Counted from the first letter of the stretch, positions 34,455-45,640 are shown. The stretch is 64,000 bases of DNA from Deroplatys truncata (GCA_030765065.1 CM060990.1:415657198-415721197); one strand, 5' to 3'. Numbers and translations: made by a program. Notes: generated by a model not told the origin, from the sequence alone.

Positions 34455-35733
34455 GATACCAAAATGGATCTGTTGCCGTCTATTTCGACCGTGCGATTTA
34501 TTTCCGCCAGCCCAAGAAGAATGACGGGTTCTGTTAATTTATCGGCAAAACCGATGCTTATAGACACCGTTCCGTGGCGCTGGCCCGAGATGTGAGATTC
34601 GTTAGCGCTCATGTCGGCAGTGAGATCGAACGCCATGACCGTATATCCTGCAAGGTACGCTTCTCTAGAGATGGAGTGGCGCTCGTCTTTGAAGTGAATG
34701 CCGAGTCCATCCTGCAGCGTTTGAAAGCATTGCATGTAGTGTGCGTTGGCAAAGTCGGGTTTAAGAGGTTGAGAGGGAACGGGTTGCCCGTTCACGTACA
34801 GTTGCAACAAGTTTAGCTTGAAATGTTGGAAGTTATAGGGGTTTCTGTTAAAGTCGCCGGAGTAAGCCTTGTCCGTGACCATGGCCACGACCACTCTTCT
34901 GGGAATTTGCCCTATGAAGACGTCGCTAAATGTCATACCTCTGGCCCCTTTGTATACTTAGGGCGTGGAAGCTTACATCCTTGAGATGGTACTTTGCGTT
35001 GCTCTTTGCCAGCACAGCCTGGTGAGCAAGCTTGATGTTTGGCGAGGGTCGTACGGCTTTTAAACGCAGCGTGGCAGATTGGATTTCGGCGTAGCCTTTA
35101 AAGTCAGCCGAGTCGGAGAACATAAAATTGAGGAGATGAAGGAGTGAGCTTGACGGTCATGCTGACGTTGTTGAGAAGCAGATTTTCCTGGTGAAACAGA
35201 GCGTTGGACGGGGGACCCATGAGTTGAACTACATTCCCGTTTTTGGTAAACCCTTGACGCCACTGAAACCCGGCATTGGCGATAAAAGTGTCCATGATAC
35301 CCGCCGTGTCCTTTCTACAAAGGTGGGATTCTAGTTTGCTGCGCATGGCATCGTCGGAGTAATTGAGAAGCGTCTCGAGATAAGTTCTATAAGGGTACCC
35401 TACTTGGGGCATGGACCCGATGACGTTATTTAGCGAAACTTCTACCTGTTGAAACAGGGAATTTAAGGTGTTGTCGACCAAAGTGGCGTTGACTTCGGCC
35501 TTAACAGGCGCTCCTTTGTCATCGAGAACGCGCACCATAAGCTCGAGGACGACGTAGGTTAAGTCGAGGTAATCGTCTGCATTTCCCGAGTAATGAAAAG
35601 TAATGGGGGCATTCTTCATGAGCGCGTTTTGCGGGTTAAGAAAGACGAACTGAGACTCCTCGATGTTCATCTGAACGGGAACATCTTTGAAGAGATCGAG
35701 TTCGGAACTCATGTGCACGGCTGCGTCTGCCAT
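34451..35733 (-). pseudogene. Polinton major capsid protein (double jelly-roll, hexon-like), two frameshifts
   Basis: About 427 codons from the ATG at 35,733. Three open blocks follow one another: 35,733-35,104, 35,123-34,926 and 34,936-34,451. The first holds SELDLFKDVPVQ, FLNPQNALMKNAPITFHYSG and NSLFQQVEVSLNN, typical of the N-terminal jelly roll of polintovirus capsid proteins. The second and third (DVFIGQIPRRVVVAMV, QLYVNGQPVPSQPLKPDF, GLAEINRTVEIDGNRS) belong to the second jelly roll. Single-nucleotide-type shifts near 35,135 and 34,940 break it. It forms the icosahedral shell and is the substrate environment for the protease just downstream. Known in genome annotations as the F54H12.2-like protein. 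Non-functional here. Confidence 0.88.
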
Positions 35734-35792
35734 TACGAGAAAACGTCTTGCACCTTGCGCTTACCGCGTTTAATATTCGACTGCGTGTTGTT

Positions 35793-36164
35793 TTAGGGTT
35801 TGATGTATTTTATTCTCTTGAGACGTCGCATTTCGGAACCGAGCATGGCATCCAGCTTTTGGTCGACCTTACGTTTTAAATTGCGCCCCGCTTCCTTCAT
35901 TCTCTGTTGAAACGCTTCCTTTGGCGCCACACCGGCGGTGGCTACATCGGAGAGCACGTGAGCACCCATCCTGAGCGCCTCCTTTCCGACTGCTTTGGCC
36001 CCGCTCTTTAAAAATAGCAGCACTGTTCTGAAGAGACCGCCGAGAGCGGAAAATAGACCGCTGCCTCTTTGATAGCGCTTGCCTCTGTAGAGAATGAAAT
36101 CGCGACGGTCGAATGCTCCGCCAGCCTGATTGAGATAGTACTGCGTGACAATGTGCACATCCAT
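35793..36164 (-). CDS. Small basic/hydrophobic virion protein (adenovirus pVI/pX-like candidate)
   Basis: 123 codons, intact. Its ATG shares one base with the stop of the upstream minor capsid gene (TAATG at 36,162-36,166). An amphipathic, Gly/Ala-rich stretch GSGLFSALGGLFRTVLLFLK (residues about 34-53) precedes AVGKEALRMGAHVLSDVATA, and the C terminus is strongly basic (KRKVDQKLDA, MRRLKRIKYIKP). Similar short proteins lie between the two capsid genes in many Polintons and adintoviruses and have been compared with adenovirus membrane-lytic or core proteins. That role is inference from composition and position. Confidence 0.65.
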   Translation of the reverse strand: MDVHIVTQYYLNQAGGAFDRRDFILYRGKRYQRGSGLFSALGGLFRTVLLFLKSGAKAVGKEALRMGAHVLSDVATAGVAPKEAFQQRMKEAGRNLKRKVDQKLDAMLGSEMRRLKRIKYIKP

Positions 36165-37306
36165 TATTGCGGTTTTGGCCTAAAGGCGAGAACTATAGTA
36201 GAGGAAAATCCGTCAGCGAATGGCAAGAGATTGCCATAACCGTTCCTTAAATGTATGTTTACGGTTTTGAAGTCTTGTCGAATAAAGGGTACCCAATTCT
36301 GCGGAAAGAACGTCTTTTCGTCGCTCATGTAAGTGTTGTTGCTTCTCTCGTATTCCACAGCCACGCTCTCGATGACCTGCACGAAGGTGTCGCCCAGTAC
36401 TTGCGGGGCTACTAGATCGCAATAGACGAACATTTCGTAAGGAAACCCCATATACGGATCTACGGAGTGCTTAGGACCTTTGGCGAGAATGACGCTGCTA
36501 TAGGGTTCGAAGCTTAGCATCTTGGCCATAGCGGGTGTCAGCAGCAAACTGTGAATGCGATGTAGCGGGTCTGGCGGTTTTGGGGCAGGTGTTGCCGCAT
36601 CCGGTGTAGCGTTGGCTCCCCCCTCAGCCGAAGGCGTACCCACATGCGGTGGCTCTGTGTGTTTGGGTGTCGTCTGAGACGACGTTTCCGTTATAGGCCT
36701 TGTTTGAGAGGGAGTCGGAGGTCTTACCGAGCGTCCTCTACCGAGTGCGGGTTTGGCCTGCACGGGTGGTTTTACAGGTTTTGTCGGTCTACGTTTTGGT
36801 CTTCCGTGGGGAGCGTCGCTGATGACGTCATGGTCGGGTATGGTGTACGGCTTGGCCGTGCGCACCACCGTTTCGACAAACCCGTCGAATGGTATATCGG
36901 GCAGGGGTTCGGGATGGGTGACGTCGGCATTGACGCTCACCGTCTTCTTGCGTTCGTCGAAGAGAAAGAAGTTTTCGACGTATAAATGTTCGTTTATGGT
37001 GGCGTTGACGAGGTTCACCAGGTCTTTCTGATTTTGCACGATGCTCTGCGGCATTTGTAAGCTGAATTTTGAATGCGTGGGTCGATGTGTCATGGTGTAC
37101 TTGGTGCCTACGACGCGAGCGTCGTCTCGGGAAACGTTATAAAATTTCACAGGGTACCTGACTTTCTGCAGAGCCACTTCCCATTCGCCCTGCAGGACGA
37201 TTCTCTCGGGCAAGATGTTTTAATACCTCGCCGTGGTGTTATCGGTGAAGTGATCCATGGAAGCATTGCTCACCAGGGTGAGGGAAAACGGTGAGGTTTT
37301 AATCAT
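36164..37306 (-). pseudogene. Polinton minor capsid protein (penton-like), one premature stop
   Basis: ATG at 37,306 (MIKTSPFSLTLVSNASMD). An ochre TAA at 37,218-37,220 interrupts the frame after 28 codons; the remaining 349 codons are open to 36,164. After the stop comes LPERIVLQGEWEVALQKVRY, the hallmark of the penton-like minor capsid protein of Polintons and related viruses (family pattern G-x-WEV-x-L-x-x-I-x-YP). A Pro/Thr-rich linker spans roughly residues 140-220 of the long frame. The C-terminal half contains FVYCDLVAPQVLGDTFVQVI and NIHLRNGYGNLLPFADGFSS. It would occupy capsid vertices. A single substitution would explain the loss. Confidence 0.78.
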
Positions 37307-37398
37307 GTCTAGCGGATGGTCGAAGCCTGGACCCACGAGTTAAACTTTGCGGGATACCCCTTCCACCTCACCAAGTGTTGCTTGTTGCGCCAGCGACC
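37307..37398. other. Short spacer between minor capsid and integrase genes
   Basis: About 90 bp, no feature beyond the integrase stop at 37,399. Confidence 0.4.
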
Positions 37399-38338
37399 TC
37401 AAGTCTGCAAGATTCGCTCAACTTTGAATGTTTTGGGTAGGGCCACCTTTTGCAGCTCCTGGTGGTAGAAAGTGCCGTCTATGACCTCCCCGGCGAGATC
37501 CTTCAATTTATATACTACCGGCGCACCGCGCACCACGTCGGCTATCTGAAATATTTCGTCCTTCCAATTTTGCTCGTACCCCTTGTCAAACTTCATTTTT
37601 TCTTTGGATATGCGCAAGTAATCCCCAATGGAATATGCGGATTTTGTTGCGCGCGGCGATTGCCTGTTTCCATAGAGATTGCGGTACACCTGCACGATGT
37701 TAGACTCGTTGACGTTCTTGGGTGCCATTTTGATGGATCTGTGATACGAGCTGTTGTACGACTCGATTAGAGCCGACAGAACCTCCACGTATCTGTGACT
37801 GTTTTTGTGCGTGAAATACCTCCACATTTTCGTTTTAAGGTGCGGTTAAAGCGCTCTACCACGCTCGCTTTGACGTTATTCTTGGTAGTGTAATGTTGCA
37901 CGTCGTGCTTCTTTAGAAAGGCCCGAAACGTATTGTTGGTAGACTCGGTTCCCTTGTCCGTTTTCCCGTGCGCTGGGAAAAAATAGTGCGGAAGGCTTGC
38001 GCCACCTCGGTACCCAGCTTGGATTTTAGAGGAACGGCCCAAGCATATTTGGAAAAAACGTCGATGACGGTGAGAATGTACACGTAGGGTTTGTTATGTT
38101 GCCTCACGCTGTTCATGACGTTTAGATCGGCATCCCAAAGATCGTCCATATTGGTCACGTGATAGTATCTGGTGGGAAACCTCTTCCTCACCGGCTTGTG
38201 CAAGGTGTAACTGCACTGAGTTTCGAGGAAGGCCCGAATGTTGGCCTTCGCCGCGCCCGTGGCCTTGCGAAGTGGATTTATGGTGCCCAGTCCGGCATAG
38301 TGTCCGGTTTGGCGTACACTTTTCTTAGCGCTTTCCAT
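37399..38338 (-). pseudogene. Polinton retrovirus-like integrase (DDE), two frameshifts
   Basis: Start ATG at 38,338, 11 nt after the stop of the upstream gene. The N-terminal block leads to DDLWDADLNVMNSVRQ (first catalytic Asp) and VYILTVIDVFSKYAWAVPLK. After a frame change near 37,980 comes GKTDKGTESTNNTFRAFLKK (second Asp) and VVERFNRTLKRK (catalytic Glu). After another near 37,820 comes the C-terminal domain with NWKDEIFQIADVV and GTFYHQELQKV, typical of Maverick integrases. The catalytic triad is preserved although the frame is broken. It would insert the element, making the 6-bp duplication seen at the ends. Confidence 0.88.
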
Positions 38339-38349
38339 TCCTTCATGCT

Positions 38350-38772
38350 TTACTTGTACATAGGCTGATAGCGACGCGGGCGCCAAGAGTAGGTAGGCGA
38401 CTTGGTTTTCTTTTCTTTTTTGGGCGAGAGAGGGTTCACACGCTTGTTTTTGCGAGGGGACAGCGGGTTCAGCTTTATCGCTCTGGGGCTCACCTTCTGC
38501 TTCACCCGAGCGTCATTGTACACGTCTTCGTATTGGTCCTCGTCGTCGTCGTCTTCGTGATCGCCAAGGTAGTGTTTTCTCACTTGTGTCACGAGATCCA
38601 GGTAGTTGCCCAATTTATATTTTACGATCCGCCACTTGTCGTCGGCGGAGAGTTTTGCGCGCTGCACGTTCTCCATTTCTTTAGCCAATCTGGAAATAGT
38701 TTTGTCGATGAGGTGAAGCTTTTCCACAGTTTTCGGTTGCGGAGCAACAACGATCTGCCTGCCGTACTTCAT
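38350..38772 (-). CDS. Polinton coiled-coil protein with basic C-terminal repeats
   Basis: 140 codons, intact. ATG at 38,772 overlaps the previous stop in an ATGA. The N-terminal half is helical (VEKLHLIDKTISRLAKEMEN), with conserved-looking DDKWRIVKYKLGNYLDLV. A very acidic stretch (GDHEDDDDEDQYED) follows, then two repeats of NPLSP(R/K)K and an Arg-rich end. Similar small helical proteins sit beside the integrase and capsid block in other arthropod Polintons; no function is established to my knowledge. The basic repeats could bind DNA in the virion. Confidence 0.65.
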   Translation of the reverse strand: MKYGRQIVVAPQPKTVEKLHLIDKTISRLAKEMENVQRAKLSADDKWRIVKYKLGNYLDLVTQVRKHYLGDHEDDDDEDQYEDVYNDARVKQKVSPRAIKLNPLSPRKNKRVNPLSPKKEKKTKSPTYSWRPRRYQPMYK

Positions 38773-39139
38773 CCTGTCAACTTTGACACCAGAGCGCCTC
38801 CTAGGGAAGCTAATACGGGCAGGAGAAAAGCCGGCAAAAACCCTCCTTTTTGAACCAAAATTTTCTTCTTTTTCTTTAAGGGAATGCGTTTATCGACCAA
38901 CCTTCTCCAAGACGCTTTATGCTTTTTTAGCCGCTTCAAGCACTTTGAGGGAAGTTGCACGTGACCTCTGCACACATTGGGCATACATTCGCAAATGGCG
39001 TTGATGAGATCTCCATCGGCATTTTTAAAAACTTTTTGCACAGATGCGCCTTTGCCTTGGCCAAAGCCGAAAAATTGCCGTGCTGCCTGGCTATCAGCGG
39101 GCTGCTCAGCTTGGCCAGACTTAACCTACCTCTAGGCAT
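38769..39139 (-). pseudogene. Small basic virion-type protein with hydrophobic tail, one frameshift
   Basis: Start ATG at 39,139 (MPRGRLSLAKLSS). The frame changes near 39,040 within a GTGCAAAAAGTTTTTAAAAA run and continues to the stop at 38,769. The second part has C-E-C-M-P-N-V-C with GHVQLPSKCLKRLKKHK, then KKKKKILVQKGGFLPAFLLP and a hydrophobic LASLGGALVSKL end. This layout (Cys pair, basic region, QKGGFLPA-type hydrophobic tail) recurs in adintovirus and Polinton genomes, where it has been likened to adenovirus pX. The role is inferred. About 123 codons. Confidence 0.65.
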
Positions 39140-39367
39140 GTTTGCGCGATAATGAACACGTTGCGGCAAATCGCAATTTATTTAAAATCATCGGTCTTAG
39201 TGGCGTAGCAACACAACAGCCTGCATATAGGCTGAAGCATTTGTTCTGCGGCAACACACGCTTTACATTGTTCATCGAGTTGCGACATAGGCAAACAAAA
39301 AGGCAAGCATCAGAGCTTACGATGGCGCACAAATGAATCAAAACGAAAAAAATCAATTTTTTTTGTT
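39140..39367. other. Non-coding spacer
   Basis: About 230 bp between two minus-strand genes. Relatively AT-rich near 39,340-39,365 (T runs). No supportable feature. Confidence 0.4.
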
Positions 39368-40009
39368 TCAGACGTCGCGGTGGGAAACAAAATACGAGAG
39401 CGTTTCGTTCGGCAGGACGCCTGTTCGATACCTGTATCGGTTAGGCGTATATTGCGTGCAATCCAGCACCAGGTACCCATGAGGATGACGGGTAGCTTCT
39501 TCGAAGGCCTCCAAAAGAAACCTGGAGTTCCTGGGTTCGATCTGCTGGCACAGCCTATCGATCTGCATCCTGTCTCTTTTGTTCTTGAACACCACGATGT
39601 AATTGGCATTCAGAGAGACGTTTCGATATTTCTGCCCCTGCGGGAACACGTTCTGCAGAATGTATACGATTCCGAAGCGCTTGTGATGCGAGTCTCAGGT
39701 GAAAAAATTGGACACGTTGTTCCCACCCCCTTCCGCCATCAAATCGTCCAGGATGACGAGGTCGTTCTCGCCCACCGCATCCAGTTCGGGAATGCTTGCG
39801 TGCGTCTCGAACTTTAGAGCCAGGGTTTCGAGTTTCGGCGAATACTCCGGCGGATGGCACCACAGCACTTTTATCGGGGGCTTGTCGAACATGTCGCCCG
39901 CGTGCCGAACCACGTTTTTCACAAAAGTAGATTTTCCGCAGCGCGAAGGCCCCACGACCAGCATTGTGCTGGGAAACTCGAATCGTCTAAGGCTGCGCGG
40001 AGAGCGCAT
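39368..40009 (-). pseudogene. FtsK/HerA-type genome-packaging ATPase, one in-frame UGA
   Basis: The likely start is ATG 40,009 (MRSPRSLRRFEFPST); the frame is open further upstream to 40,114 but that part overlaps the polymerase. Walker A is GPSRCGKST (about 39,935-39,961) and Walker B is DLVILDDLMAE (about 39,731-39,763). A single in-frame TGA at 39,695-39,697 follows NNVSNFFT. After it the same frame continues to 39,368 with NVFPQGQKYRNVSLNANYIV and the C-terminal arginine/sensor region typical of the A32/packaging family. It would pump genome DNA into the capsid. One substitution (likely CGA to TGA) disables it. Confidence 0.88.
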
Positions 40010-40055
40010 CGTGCGGGTCTCGGGTTCGAAATGGACGCCTAGGGCGCTTGGTGTC

Positions 40056-43000
40056 TCATTTATGCGCGCACTCCCTCTTGAATCCGTAGGAATAGGAGTC
40101 GCAGTTGTCGGCAAGCACGCGCTTGTTCACCACTATCCTGAAAGTCTTGGTGCAAGGCTCAGTGACCAACGTCCAGAGGGGTTTTCTCGATAACTGAGTA
40201 CCCTCGAGAGTTACCCTCTTGGTATTATCCCCTAACACCACGTCCCGAATGACGTCCGCGTTCACGCGCTCCAGGTTGCCGGAATTCAAGGTAATGCCCT
40301 TCACTTTGCACACCGAGAAGTTCTGATGCGTCTTTGGACACTTAATTTCGAGGCAATAGCTCTTCGGACCCGTGGAGGCGAACCGGGATACATAGGCGCC
40401 CTTGCCGTACTTTTCCAGCTCGTCGGTCATGTCGCCGAGGAAGCGACCCACGGGCGACATCCACTGGCCCGGCGCGTACGTGGCGATCACCGAGTCCGTG
40501 TCGAAGTAGCAGACCCGGTGCCCCAACTCGCGCAGGTACCCGTAGAGCTGCGCGCGCGTGCGCGTTGGTGTACGCGGCCACGACAGCGTTCCCCGTGGGG
40601 TTCACCCTGGGGCTCTGGTCGACGTACCTCCACACGACGACCATCACTTCGTCCGTGGCCGGGAGGTAGGACTGCACCTCCACGGCGGGGTCGTTGAGCA
40701 GTTTGACGAGCCTGTCGTAGCAATCGACCAGGTCGCACGTGGGCAGGTTGTCCCTCTGCCCCATCTTGCCCCAGAAGGAGTTGAGCATGAGCTTGGCGAG
40801 CTCGCGCCTGCCCGGATTCGGGGCGATGGCGCTGGGGTCGAGAGCGACGCCTTCGCGTTGCAGAAACTCCTTCACGTAGGCTTCCTTCTGCTCATGCGAG
40901 TGGCAGTCCGAAGGCCAACCGGAGGCTTCGGTCTTGATCTTGAGGACCTGGTTCACGTACGCCTCGAACAGCCCCTTCTCGCCCGTGTCGGGGTCGTACC
41001 GCACCGTGTCGTACTCCCAAATTTCGTACACGCGGAGCAGTCGGTAACCCTCGTGCAGGGCCGCCTTCACCTCGTCCAGGACCCACGTCCCCGTCAGGCA
41101 CCTCTCGTCCTCCGGGTGCCGGCACGCTTCTTGGCTTTCCGTCTCCGCACATGCGCGGCACAGGACGAACATCAGCTTGCCGTTGATGCGAGCCGGCAGC
41201 ACGGGGTGATACAGGGCGTTCGGAGGTAACAGGGTACATTTGATCAATCCCACCGTATATCCTCGAGGTTGGGAAAGCGATCCAAGTGGATCTTGGGGTG
41301 ACCCACGGGGTACGACTTCGTCTTGTTCACGAAGGGGTAGGGAGAGCAGACGTCGAGATAAAAGATCTTGGTGTCGCCCGACGCCTCGGCGTAAGTCTTG
41401 GTGCAGTTGGTGCGCCCGCCGAAAAAGGCGTCTCTCGGATTCAGGGGTTCCGGTTGGGGGAACGCCTTCGCGAATGCCGTCAGTTGCAGGTCGGACTTCG
41501 CCATCGCGTTAAATTCGCACTCCCACATCTCGACGAAGTCGTACCCGGCGCTTCGGATTTTGTTGGAGATTTTCACGGTGCTCTCGTACCTGCCGGACAT
41601 TGTTTCTTTCCCCGTGTTATACAGCACCGCGTGGCGATTGTGGAAGCATCGCTTGCAGCCGTGGTACCAGCAGCCGTGAAAGAAAAACACCCGTTTCTCC
41701 TCCCCGTCTTCCCTATACCCGTCCACCTTGTGCCCGAGAACCTTCACTTCGCGCCCTCTCAGGGCGTGCTGTATGGTGATGCTTTTCTGCGCCTCTAACC
41801 AAGACAGCCAAATGCAGGCGATGCGCGACTGCTTGTCCGCCAGGCGGTAACCGCCGGTGGGCAACAGTGCGATCTTGTCGCGCGGCATAAACCGCTTTCG
41901 GTAGACGCACATGCACGCATGCGCGATGGTGACGCACTCTCGGTACGGGTCGATTCCGTTCTCGTCCAGGAATTCTCTCCTAAATTTCGAAACTCCCCGG
42001 CTCAGAAGAAACACGTCCATCTTGCAGTACGTCACCATTTCCTGCTGCATGTCGAACACGTACCCTGAGGACGCCCTTTCCTCGTTGCCACTGCTCGAAC
42101 GCCTTCCTCCCCTCCAACGACATGCCGTGCGGGCAGTAGTACTTTGCGTCGGGAATCGAACCCACGTAATGCTCGTTTTCCTTTGTATTAAAGAGGTATG
42201 GGAAGTAGCCTTTGCGTTCCTGTAATCCGAAAGTCTTAGAAAAGCGAGCCAGCGGCATGGGAATGAAGTTGAGCGAGTCTAGAAACGTGACGTCACCGTG
42301 CTTCATTTGGTAGATCTTGGTACCGTTCATAATTACGTCGGGCGTCCAATTTAAAGTGCCCACCATGTATTTCAATAAAAATTGACCGTCGTAGGCACGC
42401 ATGTTATGTGCCAGCAGCACGACGTTCCAGGCTTCGAACCTCGGCTGCATCACGTGGTCGAACAGCTGATTCACCGACGCGTCGGTAAAAACGTGTTCTT
42501 TCGTGCCGCACTGGGTGCAGAACGCCATCTTTTCGCCTTCTCTATGCACAGGGCGCAAGCTTGGTAAAGCACGCATAAATTTGGAACGTGCTCGTAAGTG
42601 TTCTCTTTGTTCTTGTACGCCGTGTTCTGCGTGCATTCGAAATCTATGAACATGAACACGAAGCGGCTTCTCTTGCTCGGTGAACAGTACGGCTGCATGT
42701 AGCACATGTGATTGCTCTTCACGTGAACCTTGCAATTGGAGCAAAATGTTTCTCCGCACTCGTGCGCACCTTTTGCGTGTCTCAGGTTCACCAGCTTATT
42801 GCAAGTAGTACACACTTTTTCCACGTCGCACACCGACAGCGCCTTCGGGTAAAAGACGCCTTTCCTCTCATGATTCGCAAAACAGTTTGTACCCTTAAAG
42901 TCTCGGTTACACGCGCCACAGTATATGAACGCTTCATAGCGCTTAGGGCACTGCTGGTGGCACTTTGAGCAAGCGCCATCGCATCGATGCAATTCTTTTT

Positions 43001-43849
43001 TGTGCACCGAGGGATAATGGCAACATCGACAATACCAATGCATTTAAAGCACTTGTGCAAGTCTACAATGGCATTATAGTGCCCTTCGTGAAACATGACG
43101 TCAATGTGCTTATCTGTTTCCTTCTCTGACGAGTACATGACGTGCTTGCCCGTATGATCTGCAAACACTGTCACCGCGTACCCCTTTAACATCGCGTCAA
43201 AATCTCTGACGCACATCGATAGTAAATGGACCGTTCGTCTTTCCTACAATTTGGCACAAGGCTACAGCTTTTTGTTTCTGCAGGTATTCCGCCCGTGTAA
43301 TGGTTTTATAATTAACGTCTCCATCCACTTTAGCTTTGCCAACCGCTATAGGTCTTGCTAAACACAAGCTGTCTTTGTTCATAATTTCTACTATGCCTTT
43401 ATTGCCGACACACGCATCGCACGGCTTGTGACACGAACCCGACACCTCCTTGGTCCAAACAAAGGTGATTTTCAAAGGTACCCCTAGCAAAAACTTTTGA
43501 TTGCTTTGCATCACATTCTCTATCGATTTTATAGCCGCCTCCGCATTCACCTGGTCCGTGCGTCTAACGCTCATGTTAAAAGCTTTGGACGGCTTCTCCT
43601 CGTTCGCAATACTTACGCCTAAATATCCCGTTCGTTCCCCAAAAGATTTTCTTTCGCAAAGTCAATAATGTCCGTAAACAGAAGCGTCACCCGTTGCTCT
43701 GGGTTTGCATCTCTGGAACCCGGGTTCACGGTAATTTCTGTTTCCGTGTAGCAGGAGAAAAACCATTTCAACGTTCTCTGCCTATGGGCTATAATGTCGA
43801 ACCTGAGCTTCAAGGTTCCAGATTCGCTTACCCCTTGTTCCGGCTCCAT
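40056..43849 (-). pseudogene. Protein-primed family B DNA polymerase of the Polinton, multiple frameshifts
   Basis: About 1,260 codons from ATG 43,849 (MEPEQGVSESG), matching the usual 1,200-1,300. After an N-terminal region comes a large zinc-rich segment with many C-x2-C pairs (42,700-43,040), then exonuclease motifs I (FMFIDFECTQ, about 42,640), II (LLAHNMRAYDGQF, about 42,390) and III (TYCKMDVF, about 42,015). Polymerase motif A follows (YLDVCSPYP, about 41,350), then motif B (AKLMLNSFWGKMGQR, about 40,760-40,800), motif C (CYFDTDSV, about 40,495) and KVKGITL. Catalytic residues are intact, but the frame changes near 43,600, 43,205, 43,035, 42,530, 42,070, 41,248 and 40,540. The enzyme would copy the linear genome from a terminal protein. 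The palm part is unusually GC-rich. Confidence 0.9.
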
Positions 43850-44551
43850 GCTTCGCGCTTTTTTCGACAGCGGCTAAAAAGCTTTCTACATGTTCGAACA
43901 CTTTCAATACAATTGCTGCTTTATTCGCTAGTTCTTTTACGCTATATCAACTGCGGGTAAAATACTCGTTAATGTTTTTTTCTTAACAACATCAATGTGT
44001 GTACTGCGGATATCGAACGCAACTTTTTTCTCGCAAAAACAACGCTTCCAATATATCGAAAATGTTCCAAAAGCTAAAACCTTATAATTCCTAGCCAAGT
44101 AGATTTTCTTGCAGAATTCTCACTTCAGCAAGCCGCTTATCGCCTGGTGCTTTTATACGCTGCTTATCGCAACCGCAACTTGCGCATGGGCACTCAGTTA
44201 AAGTCCTCATTAAAATTTCCAGACCTCTTATCGCGCCACAACTTCCAGAGTTGTAATCAGGCACTTTTCCGGCGCACTTCCGGTCTCACCAGCGCACCAC
44301 CGCACCATCCGGTTACGATAACAATTAAATTTTCCTACCGTCGACCGCACAACCACATTTAAAGGTTTTCGGGCTAATTAAACTTCCTTTCACACGGCCA
44401 TTTTTAAACTTATCGTGCTCTTTAAACATTTTTATCTCGGCGGCCATGTTGTGACGCAAATCACCTCTGCTGCTTACCAGGCCTTTAAAAACTTGCCACT
44501 TTGCCTCGCTAGCTTCACACTCAGTCTTGTTGCAGCACTCATCGCGTCACC
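43850..44551. promoter_or_regulatory. Divergent intergenic region of the Polinton
   Basis: About 700 bp between the polymerase gene (minus) and the S/P-rich gene (plus). No long reading frame. It contains a GCTTTTATACGC stretch near 44,150 (TATAAAAG on the minus strand) that could be a core promoter element. The position implies promoters for both directions; no factor site is identified. Confidence 0.4.
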
Positions 44552-45640
44552 ATGGAGCAACTACCGTTCTCGACAGTGGCCGTTACCCAGAGGTTTTTTT
44601 GTCGCCCTCCGGCAAGGTGTATCAGCAGCTTCTCACAAGGCGTGAGCAATTCTTCGACATCGACCAACAACAGCTCACACCTGAACCGTTGCCCGATTTT
44701 ATCGGTGCGTTCGGCCATCTGCAGTCAAACAGCCTGCCCAACAACATCAGCGGGGAAGTCTCTTCGGCATCGTCGTCCTCTCCTGCGTCTCTGCAGGTGG
44801 TGGTGCATTCATATCCGTCGGCAACCAGTGCAGACAGCGGGGTGTTTTCCGCCGCTTACAACACCTGCGACGCAGGTTTTACACCACCAGCACAGCATTA
44901 TCTCACCGGCTCCCCTTCATACTCGCCTGCTTCTTTTTACTCCTCCTCGTCTGTAATCATCCTTTCTTCTCCTTCCCCATCACCGTCTTTAGGTCACCCC
45001 TTGCCTTCTTCTTCCGATCCCGAGCCCACCCCTCCACGCCAACTAACTTCTATCCCTTTTGCTTTTTCCCCTCTCATCCTCCCATCATATTTTCCAAGTG
45101 TTACGCCGGTGTCACTTGGTGACATTGAGCTCCAACCCTTCTCTCCCGTTTCTCCTTCTCACCCTCCTCCTCCTTTATCCCCTTCCCCAACCACCCGCAG
45201 CGCCTCTGTAGTCTCTTCTACTTCTCCTTCTCTCAATCTTCCGCAATTTACACCCCTATCCCCTCAAAAGTACATTTCCTCACCCGCTCAATCCTCTCCT
45301 CCTTCTCCTTTGCTCCAACCTCAATTCATAAACATTTCCCCTGCAGATCCGTCGGTTTTGCAACTGCTGTCCTGCACGCCGTCCAAGTTTCGCTACCACC
45401 CCACCCGCAGAAACTTGCTGTGGCAGTTGAACAGCGCGTCCGTCATCCAGCACCCAAGCTCAGGCTGCTGCTGCAGGGCAACAACCCGAGGAGGACCCCA
45501 GCAGCGTCAGCGTAGCGGACCTGGCCGTCCCTATGCTACTGCCTATTTCCCGCCAAGCTCGCCGACGTCATCTACTAGAGCAACCTGCTGCATCGCGCTT
45601 TGGAGCTAAAAAGGCGCGGTGCTCGTCGTAGTGCAAGTGT
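44552..45640 (+). pseudogene. Polinton Ser/Pro-rich low-complexity protein, frameshifted
   Basis: ATG 44,552 in a good context (ACCATGG). The first codons (MEQLPFSTVAVTQ) run into a frame change near 44,595. The long frame then has GKVYQQLLTRREQFFDIDQQ and PEPLPDFIGAFGHL, followed by about 230 residues dominated by Ser and Pro (SPSPSP, PPPPLSPSP). Near the end the frame probably shifts again, since an alternative frame gives VPMLLPISRQARRRHLLEQP and a basic tail ending at about 45,640. I recognise no domain. It could be a scaffold, fibre shaft or transcription regulator; no choice is supported. First gene of the plus-strand group. Confidence 0.5.

Noticed and set aside
36644-37031. Plus-strand open frames over the minor capsid gene, and similar ones at 40.5-41.8 kb
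   Set aside because: They are antisense shadows of the capsid and polymerase genes, favoured by high GC, with no protein features.
40056-43849. Programmed frameshifting in the polymerase gene
   Set aside because: There are about seven shifts in both directions at unrelated sites. Decay or sequencing error is simpler.
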